DNA of 64,000 nucleotides from Marisa cornuarietis (taxonomy: Eukaryota; Mollusca; Gastropoda; Architaenioglossa; Ampullariidae). The position numbers and the translations under genes are program-made. Below are positions 25,201 through 36,743 of the stretch, piece after piece. Numbering within the stretch: the stretch's first letter is position 1; each line of letters opens with the position of its first letter. Location: NCBI GenBank assembly GCA_004794655.1, contig SMMW01000501.1, positions 1 to 64,000 of the forward strand, written 5' to 3'. Below the pieces are notes generated by a model. It saw only the letters and a list, made by a program, of their open reading frames with translations, was not told where the DNA came from and did not search any database.

Positions 25201-28200
25201 CTGGATGCAACATCAGGGTTCTATCAGATTCCTCTTGATCCAGATTCTGCAAAACTTACTACATTTATCACTCCATGTGGGAGGTATTTCTTCAAGAGAT
25301 TACCATTTGGCATTTCATCAGCTCCAGAGATATTCCAGAGAACCATGGAGACTATCCTAAAGGATGTACCCAATATAATCTGCTATTTTGATGATATCCT
25401 TGTTTATAGTGAGAATGAACAAGCTCACGAGAAACATCTTGAGAGAGTCATGAAAACACTTGCCAGTGCTAACCTGAAACTCAACTATGAGAAATGTGAG
25501 CTCAGGAAGCATGAGATTGAATTTTTGGGTCATAGAATCAGCAAGAATGGAATTTCACCAGACCCAGGAAAGGTTGAAGCAATAATTGCCATGCCAGATC
25601 CAACTAATGTACCCGAGTTGAGGAGGATGCTGGGCATGTGCAACTTCTTAGGGCGGTATTTGCCAAGTCTGTCTACAGTACTTCAGCCACTGACGCAGCT
25701 GCTGGGGAAGGATCGAGAGTTGAGTTGGGGCTCAATGCAAGTCAAAGCCATGGCTGACGTGAAGAAACTGCTTACTTCAGCACCAACGCTCGCATTCTAC
25801 GATCCAGCAAAGACTACAATTGTCAGCGCAGATGCTAGTAGTTATGGCATTGGTGGCGTGTTGCTACAGCAGCATCCTGAAGGTCTCAAAGCAGTGGCAT
25901 ATTGTTCAAGAACATTGACTGCTAGTGAATGCAGATATGCACAGATAGAGAAAGAAACACTGGCAGCAGTCTGGGCTTGTGAAAAGTTCAGCAGATACTT
26001 GATTGGTCTTGACAATGTTCGACTACAGACTGATCACAAACCTATTGTGCCACTAATCAACAATCGTGATCTGCAAGATACTCCTATCAGATGCCAACGC
26101 ATGTTGATGCGCCTCATGAGATTCAGCATCACCGCAGAGTATGTGCCAGGGAAGAAGCTTGTCATTGCAGATGCTCTATCCCGAAGTCCTCAGTTAACCA
26201 CTGCTGAATCTGATGTTATAGCACTTTCAGAAGATGTTGAGGCATATTTGAGCAGTGTAGACATTTCATGGTCATGTGCAGCTTCAGATAAGCGTCTGAA
26301 AGAGATTGCAGAAGAGACAAGAAAAGACGGACTGATTCAAGCAGCAATTCGCTACACTAATGAAGGCTCGCCAAAATACATTACAGATGTAGAAGATAAT
26401 CTTCGTGACTATTATGCAGTGCGCATGGAACTTAGTGTGCACAATGGTCTCCTTACCAGAGGAACACGCATTGTTGTGCCAGCACCACTTCATGATGATA
26501 TCCTGATGAGGATACATGAAGGTCATCAAGGAATCACTAAATGCAGAGAGAGAGAGAGAGCAAAAGCAGCAGTTTGGTGGCCAGGTATCAATGACAAGAT
26601 TACAAGAATTGTCGAAGAATGCAGACATTGCCAGAAGAAGAAACCTACACAGAACAAGAAACCTTTGATGCCGACAGAATTACCACAGCGTGTATTCCAG
26701 AAGTGTGCAGCAGATTTGCTGGAATTCAAAGGACAATCATACCTTGTGTTTGTATATTATTATTCGCGCTTTATTGATCTTGCGCACATCAAGACTAGCA
26801 CATCAGCAGAAGTTATAAAACTTCTGAAGTGCATGTTTGCACGCCAAGGAATCCCAGAGATTCTTGTTACAGACAATGGAAGGCAATTCACATCTAGGGA
26901 GTTCCAGGAATTTGCAGTAAAGTGGGAATTTCAACATGTTACAACGAGTCCACACTTTCCACAAGCTAATGGAGAGGCTGAAAGAGCAGTTCAAATTGCC
27001 AAAAAGATTCTGCAGCAAGATGATCCTGAATTAGCTCTATTGATATACAGAGACACGACAATTTCTGCTACAGGATATAGTCCAGCAGAATTAGCCTGTG
27101 GAAGAAAACTGAGAACTACATTACCTACATTGCCTGAGAACCTTGAGTCAAGAACATTTGATAAAGCAGCTGTAACAGCGAGCGATGCAAAAGCGAAGCA
27201 GTCCTACAAGAACTGTTTTGACAAGCGTCATGGAGTGCGACCGCTTGACGAACTTCGTCCAGGCGACACTGTATTGCAGAAGTTAGATGGTGAGAACCAC
27301 TGGGGAAGTCCAGCAGTCATTCTGCAGCAGTGTGCTCCGAGGTCATATATTGTACAAACTCCAAGAGGCAGTTTTCCACGCAACAGACGTCATCTCAGAA
27401 GGTCAAGAAACTTTGAGCCGGAGCAGTCCAATTCCAAACCCAGTCCTGTCCAAAATGACTTTTCCCTGTATTCTTCCCAAGTCCCAGTGACAGGTGAACC
27501 AGAGACAGCACTTCATGTTAGTGGTCCTAGTCAAGGTCCAGAATCGACATCTAATAAAGGTGGTCCTGCTACAGAAGCCAGACATGGTGCTACTCCAGAT
27601 CCAGGAGATTTCCATCCCAGTAGCAGCTCTGCACGTAGAATGACTCGAAGCGGCAGAATAATCACCCTGCCTGCGCGTTACAAAGACTGATCATTATGTT
27701 TTGAACATTGACTAGAGAATAAACATTCTCCCCATCAGTTGAAGAATCTCAAGGGAGGGGAGATGTAATGATAAGAGTTATCCCGGAGGGACATCCGGGG
27801 CTTTATGCACATTTAAGTGACGTCCAAGATGGCGAGTTAGTTTATTGCTTTTGTTACGATTAAACACAGTATTCATCGAGATCCACAGTGTCTTGTGTTA
27901 GTCGGCTGATAGCACGCAGCACGATACAAATGTGATAAAAAAGATTATAATGTCTTATTCCCAATATGATTCCATTTGTAACTATAGTTGATTGTTGATT
28001 AGGGGCTCTAGGAAAAACAACAAAAACACTAGTAATCTATCTTCTGTGATATTATTTTTTCTGCTGAAACTTCTAGCAGTGTTCGACAATTCCTAAAGCA
28101 CCAGATTAAAATATCTTTATCGCCTCTAGATTTATGACTCATTATGGACGATGACAGTTTGAACGTAATTTGTAAATATTGTATCCGTGGATTTGCACTG

Positions 28201-30430
28201 CTTCCTTGGGTTGGGAGTTCATTGAATATTACGGTTGGCAAGCTACTCTTTGAGCAAGAAAAAAAAAATAACGACTTGTGTCTGTTTGATCCGTCCTACG
28301 ACGAGAACTGTGGTGTGGACAGGAGGATTTGTGGCCTCGCTTGCTGTTTTTCAACTATTTTGAGCCAGCTTTGAGCAACTACTGGCGCCATATGTTTCAT
28401 CAGCCCATTTGTCATTCTATAGACATAAGAAGAGAGAAGAATGCCCTCACCTCTCCCTCAGTTCGAAACGGGTAGCTCAAAGATAAATGTCTTGTTTCCG
28501 GTTATAGGTAGTGTTTAGACCCCACGAACACTTCTTTTTGTTTCTTTACCACAGGAAACCTTAGCCACCCCTTTATGACTAGAGCCCCAGGGATAAAACA
28601 TCTTTGGGGTATGGACACCGCCGTATAAATTCAAAAACTTAAGGCTTGTCCTTAGGGTCCCCATGTTACTCCCAGGACAACGACTTATCCTAGCTTCATA
28701 ACTACGGCTAAAGGGTGAACAACGAGAAAATAATATTCTTACCTTCGCAATTTTTTGTGCCCACCAACCGGAGCCCCAATGGACATCCGCACATTAGTCC
28801 TTCTGCTGGATGACGGATGCACGTTTGGCGGCAGATATCGCACAAACCGCACATAAAAATTTCCAAATCACACCTGTCACACACAACACATACATGTACA
28901 GTCGTACATGTTCACAAAGCACACCGGTTACACACAAAATACTCATGTCACACACACCACGCTTGCCACACACAGTTGAACAGATCCACAACTTTTTTGT
29001 CATGAATACTTCTAACACAATGCTGTCAGATGAAGTAAGAAGGTGTAAATCAGTGGACGAAATCAGATCAGATTCGGGAAAGACAGAACTGCATCGATTA
29101 GAGATAAAAGTCAGAGTCTGAGATCCAACAACTTTGGATGAAAGTCGACGGGAACCATTCCATCTGTATTAGATGACAATTTTAACGACGAAGATAACGA
29201 GCACTTCAGTAAAATGCAGCGTACTGAATCAATCAACATTTTTTTAATTTATAAAAAGATGCCAAATAATCATTCAAGGGCGTCGTTTTAGATGCGACTC
29301 TTTTAGCTGTATTTTTCAAAATAAATTAAAAAAGTGAAGCTTTTTATATTTTTTTAATTTTTTTATATATTACAAAGGTACCAAAAGTAAAAATGAATTT
29401 AAAAAGGACACGCCTTAAACTAAGAATAAAAAGAAATAAATCAAGCATTAAGAAAAAAAAATTAAATATAGCACACGGAAGAAATAACAAAATAACATAA
29501 AAGTAAAAAAAATGAAAGATAAAAATATAATAAAGTTTTAAAATATAATTAAGTACATGGGAGATATACACTTTTAAATTTCACTTAGATTTACTCATTT
29601 AAAAGTAAGAAAAGAAAGTAATAAAAAACAAAAACTAACTTTATTGAAATATGAAGTAAAAGTAAAAATGGTTAATACATTTGATCGAGCGGAAAAAGTA
29701 ACTAGCAGCGTTATAAGTAAAACAAATAATAGTGAAGAAGAAAATGATATGCGGACACTTACCTATCAGTCTAGGGTAATGCTACTCTTTAAAATTAATA
29801 TTTGTTCCTTATGGATGTGGTTTTGTTCTAACAGATTGGTCTTATAAGAAAAGACATAATGATCTGTAGTGAGAGCGAGTGCTAATCTAAATCTCTGACA
29901 GGTGAGGAAAGCTGACTGTCCTACACATCGTGACCACGACTTGTACCAGCGCTTCCACACGTGGCAGTAGCAGTACGCTTCAGCCGATGGTGTCAGCCCA
30001 TGTTTCAGGACGCCACCCGTTCCCGTGCCCAGCACTAGTATTGACTCATAAACTCTCTCGACTTCAGGGTACTTGCAGTAAAAGCGTTCCTAATATGCAT
30101 TCTGTCTGTATTATATATATATAGTTACTACAGTTATATATTTATGCATAGTGTCATAGTAACTTATCTCACCAAAACATTTCAGGTTGCACATAAGAAA
30201 CGTGTAATGTTGTAGAGTTGTACACTCTACCATTTTTTGCTTCATGTTATACTCGTTTCCGAAATGAAATGAAAATGAGAATATATTGTTTGTTACAAAT
30301 CTTATTTGTTCTTTTTATAGCTACTTCTTTCAAAGACGTCTTATCGAAGACTCGCTTTGTCGTGATCCAATGAAATGCTTGACATGGGGATTAATAACAA
30401 AAAGATTGTCAAGACACACACGTGAGAGGA

Positions 30431-30502
<72 letters not shown>

Positions 30503-33500
30503 CTCTTCGTGCTAGTTGCACATAAGGCCTCTACCAGAGCCCGCCACTGAAGTCGATCGGCTGAAACTCGCTCCAGGAGACCCCATGTCCAGCCCTTTCC
30601 TTTCATCTCCCTTTCCACTGTTCTTCTCAAAGTTTCCTTTGGGCGGCCTCGTTTTCTTCGGCCGTCTGGAGTCCATCGTAGGGAGATTCTAGAGAGGTCT
30701 GCTGTCTGCTGGCGGAACACATGTCCAATCCATCGCCAACGCCTTCGTTGAACCTGCGTGGTGATGGACTCAGTTCTTCGGTGGAGTTCTTCATAGTGAT
30801 GGTGTTTGGCCAAAAGATGTTAAGTATGCGCCTGAGGCATCTGTTTTGGAAGACGTCAAGCCTGTTACCGATGTTTTTGATCATCTTCCATGATTCTGAT
30901 CCATAAAGGAGGGTGCTGATCACATTTGACTTGAAGATTCTCAGCTTGGTCTTCTGGTTGATGTTTTTTGCCTTTCATGTGCTCCTGAGTGAGGCGAAGG
31001 CCTGGCTGGCTTTCGCCAGTCGGGCTCAAATCTCCACCTCCGCATTCCCGGTGTTTGACAACTTGGACCCAAGATATGTAAAACTGTCAACTTCCTCAAT
31101 CTCATTTCCATTTAGTTTGATGTTTTCTTGAACTCTGGCGTTCACTCTCATACTTTTCGTTTTCTTTGCGCTGACCTTCAAGCCAAGGTTTCCAGCTGTT
31201 TCTGAGAAGGCATTTATTTTCTCCTGCATGTCTTGGTGGCGGTGTGACAACAGGGCAATGTCATCGGCAAAGTAAAATTCTTCCAGCATTGTTGTTGCTG
31301 TCATAGTCATGGTCCATTTGATCCCTCTCGTCTCTCTGTCGGTGGAATTCTTCATGATCCAGTCCATGGCCAGGATGAAGAGGAACGGCGACAGAATGCA
31401 GCCCTGCTTCACCCCATTACTGACGTTGAAGTGGGTTGTGAGCTCCGTGTCACAGATCACCTGAGATTTGAAGTCGCTGTACAGCATTGCAATGACCTGG
31501 ACAAGTTTCGCAGGGACTCCGTAATGCCTCAGGATCTTCCATAAGGACTCGCGGTGGATGCTGTCAAAAGCCTTCTCCAGGTCAATGAAGTTGATGTACA
31601 GCGGTGTGTTCCACTCGTTACTCTGCTCCAGAATCTGACGCAGAATGAAAATGAGTTCCCAGCTGAAGGTCTTTCTCAACGGTTGCCGTCAGTTTTGACA
31701 AAACAATCTTGCTGAAGACCTTGCTGTTGAGTGAAGTAAGTGTTATACCCCTCCATTTATTGCAGTCTCCAAGATCTCCTTTCTTGGGTAACTTGAAGAT
31801 GAGCCCTGTCTTTCACGCATCGGGGATCTGTCCTGATTCCCAAACATGCCTGAAGATTTCAGTCAACATGGGAGCTGTCACCTTCACATCTGCTTTCAAC
31901 ATCTCTGCTGCTATTCCATCTGCCCCTGGTGCTTTGCCGCTTTTCATTGCCTTGATTGCTTCTGCCACTTCTTCCAGGTTTGGCGGGTCTGTGCAGATGT
32001 CAAGGTCTGTATCTGCTAGTTTGATGTCTGCGAGCTGAGGGGGGTCTGGTCTGTTCAGAAGTGACATTTCCGTTCATGTCTTTCACTGGCACTTCACTGT
32101 TATTGAACCTGTTGTTTAGCTGTTTATTGATTTTATACAGTGTCTTTAGGTCATTTTTTCCTGCTTCTTCTTCTGCTTCATTTGCCAGTTTCTCTATGTA
32201 GTCCCTTTTGTAGGTTTTTGTCATCCTCTTTACCTCTTTGTTTATTTCTGTATATCTTTATGTTGTTCCTTCAGACGTTCAGATCTGGTGTTGTTGATTT
32301 TCTGTTTGATTGACTTTCTCTCGTCTATCCGTTTCCATGTCTCTTCTCTGATCCACTGTTCTTTCTGTTTTCGCTGGAAGCCCAGTATTTTCTCTCCTGA
32401 TTCCCGTAAGACTCGATTGGTTTCCTCTATGGTCATCTCCTGTTGGTCGCCTAATGCCTGGAACCACTACAAAGGCCCGTTTGGTGGCTGGGTCCTTCAG
32501 TCTGCCTGAGTCCACTCTCTGCTGACATGCCTGTTTTCCTGGCGATCGACATAGCTTCAGAGAAACTGCGGCTATCACAAGAGTGTGGTCACTGGCAACG
32601 TCTGCTCCTCTGTAGGCTCTGACATCTTAAAGTGAGCTCCTCCATATTCGGTTGATGATGACATGGTCTATCTGTTTGTTGTGATTCCGTCTGGTGATGT
32701 CCACGTTGCCTTGTGGATGTCTTTGTGTTGGAAGAGTGTGCCTTCAATCAGTAGACCAATCATTGATGGTTCCAATTCCATGCTTGCCCATGATATGCTC
32801 CCTGCAGGTGTTGTCACTTCCCACCTTTGAATTGAGATCGCCGGTGATGAGAAACATATCATGGGCTCGGATGCTCTCGTGACTGCCTGGTGCTGATCGT
32901 AAAAAACATACTTGTCTTCTGCCTCGGAGTCTTCTGTTGGTGCATAGCAACCTAGCACTGTCAGATTGGTGTACTTTGAATGGAATCTTGCTCTCAGAAC
33001 CCTGGGTCCATAAGGCTTCCATTCCACCAGTGTCTTTTCAGTTTTCCTATTGAGGAGTATTGCTACTCCTTCAGAGTGTTGGTTGTCTGATCTTCCTGAG
33101 AACAAGATAGTATGTCCTGATGCTAGCCTCCTCTTTCCCGTGCCGGTCCATCTGACCTCGCTGACTCCCAGGATGTCCAAGTAATTGTCAAACTCTTTGA
33201 CTAGTTGGAGCAACCTGCCAGTCTGATACAAGGTCTGGACGTTCCAGCACCCCACCCTCAACTTCTGCATCAGTAAATCCACCATCGCGGCGCCAGCTTC
33301 CTCTCGGGTTTGACTGTCGTCCGTCATAAGTTCAGTTCCCTGGTATGTTTCGTTACCTTCGCCATCAGTAACGAGTGCTCTAGTGTTGGTTTCTGTAACT
33401 TGCTTTTTTATATGGTGGGGTTGTTAGCCCTACAACAACCTAATTTACCTCTAGGTGAGGTGTCCACCCTAGTCGCCTCCTGCGACATGCCTGGCTGGAC

Positions 33501-36500
33501 GGCAGGGACCCTATTCTTACAATGCTCGCTAGGCAAGCATAACCCGGGGTCCCACGCGGGGGGTGGGGGTGGGGTGGGGATGCTGGTGAGACAAGGAATA
33601 TTTCACATCAGCATGAGAGACTGCTTAAGAGACAATCACTCACCTCTCTCCTTGAAAGCCAGAAAGACAGTTGCAGCTGCCGTTCTTCGTGTCACAGGAA
33701 ACTGCATTCACACAGTCACATGAGTGGTTACACTTCAGTCCGTAGTAGTTTGGGGGGCATGCTGCACACAGGCACGCACGCACACACGTGTGAGTGTATG
33801 TAAAAGGACACCAGCCAGGAGACGAGTAGCATTTTGAAACGAAAATAAGGTTTGTTTGTTGTTTCCAATAGTGATCACAAGCATCTCCATTCTCCTCGCA
33901 CTCTCACTCATAAACACTCTCTCTATCCGTTTATTTCTCACTCTCTCTAAATCCCACACAAACACACACACACACACACACACACTCTCTCTCTCTCTCT
34001 CTCTGGCACGCACACACTCTCTAAATGCGTTTAACAATTTTTTTTCTCTGTGAAACTCTTTCTGTCTCATACACATGTACACACTCTTTCACACACTTAC
34101 GCACCCACCCCCCACCCACCCCACACACACTCTTTCACACACGTACGCACCCACACACACTCTCTCTAACTGCGTTTAAATGTCAATTTTTTCCTCAGTG
34201 AAAATCTCTCACACAAATACACACACACGTACGCACACGATACACACACGCACGCACACACATTTTCTTTTTTTTTAACTGCGTTTAAGTGTCAATTCTT
34301 CTCTCAGTCAACTACACAGAAAGAAAGAGATAGAGCATGGAGAGAGAGAGAGAGGGGGGGAGGAAGGAGAGTGGCCGTTTCGCTGATCCTCACTTGTACA
34401 GACTTTATTCTCTAGCTTGTAGCCAGCGGCGCACTGGCAGTGAGGTTCATAAGGCAGACACTGGCCTGCATGCCCGCACATCCGCTCTGCGTCACACGTG
34501 CAGCTGGCTAACAAAATAGTGAGACCATCAACCATCTTTTGTCAAACGTACGTCACACGTGCATCAGGATGATGTAGCGATGGAGAACACTTCTAAAAAC
34601 ATGACGGACTTTTGTCAACTTAGGTCACATCCGCTTCGAGTTGTTGGAGCGACGAAGGCAAGATGTGAACCTTTAGCTACCTGCTGATGAACTTGAGTCT
34701 ATCTCAAAGAATGAATGAAAGAAAGAATGAATCAAACAAACAAACACAGTATTCATTGCTAGATTTTTTTTAAACAGAAAAGAGGCTGGCGAATGAAAGT
34801 AAGGCGAAGCAGGAAAGCGGATGGTGACTGACTACCTGTTTCCATTTTTGCGTTGACATATAGGAGAAGTTTGGAGGAGGGCCAGGTGGGCAGCCGGGTA
34901 GCTGGATAAACCGTCAGCACGTCGCCGGCTTCCAGTATTTTTACCAACGGGTCTGTTACGTACGTGCCCAACTGTGCGAGCAATGCGTTCAAAATCAAGT
35001 GCCATATAGCCTCAGGCAGGTTAAGGTGTACGATACGCGGCAGCGTCAGATACCAAGACAACATAACAAACAGCAGCGTCTGATACTAAGACAACATAAC
35101 AAACCGCAGCGTCAGATACAAAGACAACATAACAAACAGCAGCGTCAGATAACAAGACAACATAACAAACAGCAGGGTAAGATACCAAGACAACATAACA
35201 AACAGCAGCGTCAGATACCAAGACAACATAACAAACAGCAGCGTCAGATACAAAGACAACATAACAAACAGCAGCGTCAGATACCAAGACAACATAACAA
35301 ACAGCAGCGTCAGATACAAAGACAACATAACAAACAGCAGCGTCAGATACCAAGACAACATAACAAACAGCAGCGTCAGATACAAAGACAACATAACAAA
35401 CAGCAGCGTCAGATACCAAGACAACATAACAAACAGCAGCGTCAGATACAAAGACAACATAACAAACAGCAGCGTCAGATACCAAGACAACATAACAAAC
35501 AGCAGCGTCAGATACCAAGACAGCATAACAAACAGCAGCGTCAGATACTAAGACAACATAACAAACAGCAGCGTCAGATACCAAGACAACATAACAAACA
35601 GCAGCAGCTCTGGAAGATTTAGTATCGCCTCATCTATTTTGATGCTCGAGAGCTTTGTTTCTTTGTCTCATAGTTCTTTGTGTTGCTTGTTTAATGATTG
35701 GTTTCGACATTCTCCAAAATATTAGGTGACTACGCCTTTGTTCTGGTACATTCTAAATTATTAAACTTTTGTAACACCCTTGTAGGCTGTTACAAGTGGA
35801 TAAGCTACTCTTTATGTATTGATTATAACCTCTGTATTGATGATTAATATATTATACACTGTACCGCTCAGTATGCAACACCCACATTCATATAACTGTG
35901 AACTTCTCTCGTTCTTCTTGCTTGGCCTACTATCCCCACAGACAAAGAATCGCAGACAAAGTCATCTGACCCATTGCATAAGCTGGGTGTCTGGGGACTA
36001 GCCCTAAGTATCTGGGAGAAAGCAGGTCAAACTTAATCGAACTGTATCGTCATGTACGATAGATCGAGAGATTGACATCAAAAAGCGATGCGCCTGACAC
36101 AAAAGAACGAAAGACACATCAAGTCTTGCACAGAACTGTGTCTCACCCGCGAGCAAGATGATGAAACCGCTTGTCGAAAGACATATAAAGAGATTGTCAA
36201 CGTTTAGCGACGTTTTCAAAAGAAACAGTTTCACGTTAAGAGGACAGATGTTGAGCTTGACATCAAATTAACTCCATGAAGCAATCAGAGAGAGAGATAG
36301 AGACAGAGTCAGTACCACCAGATGACCTGGAGGAGGTTCAACAGTATGTGCAATTCTAGATGCTAACATCACTAGGCCAACTACGATTTCCTTTGTCGCT
36401 ATTATTGTACTAGAGCGAAAGAAGAATGGGTTATTATGTAACTGTGGGGACTATAGAAGGGTGAATTGTTCACTTTGCCAGATTCACTTTTCATCGACTT

Positions 36501-36702
36501 ATACCGCCTTACGTACTGATTTGAAGCGACTTTATTATTCACTTTTTGTCACACGTCGTTTCGGAGATCGGAAACGTGACACAATTGTCCGGATAATACG
36601 ATGGGTGTCGATACGTGTACGTTCACGTGCTTAAATACGTACGTGTACCTTTCTCTCTCTCTTTCTCTGTTGGTGTTTACAATTTATATATATATATATA
36701 TG

Positions 36703-36743
<41 letters not shown>

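Larger units (their letters stand above)
23448..27928 (+). mobile_element. complete Ty3/gypsy LTR retrotransposon (4,481 bp)
   Basis: The two 165-bp LTRs (23448-23612 and 27764-27928) start TGTAATGATA, end ACGATACA and look identical base for base. The element is flanked by the same 5-bp target duplication, AATGT (23443-23447 and 27929-27933). A primer-binding site starts TGGTGACAG right after the 5' LTR, and a polypurine tract AAGGGAGGGGAGA stands before the 3' LTR. It carries gag and an uninterrupted pol in the order protease, RT, RNase H, integrase, which defines Ty3/gypsy. Identical LTRs and intact frames point to a very recent insertion. It lies in plus orientation in an intron of the minus-strand REJ gene. 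Confidence 0.97.

Noticed and set aside
29880..30035. Minus-strand Cys-containing ORF considered as another EGF exon
   Set aside because: Cysteine spacing is not EGF-like, splice sites do not fit, and exon 7 joins exon 8 in phase without it.
34999..35622. Plus-strand ORF of about 207 residues rich in [10 protein letters not shown] and its minus-strand partner
   Set aside because: Both are produced by a 33-bp tandem repeat whose unit lacks stops; no splice signals or flanking coding sequence.
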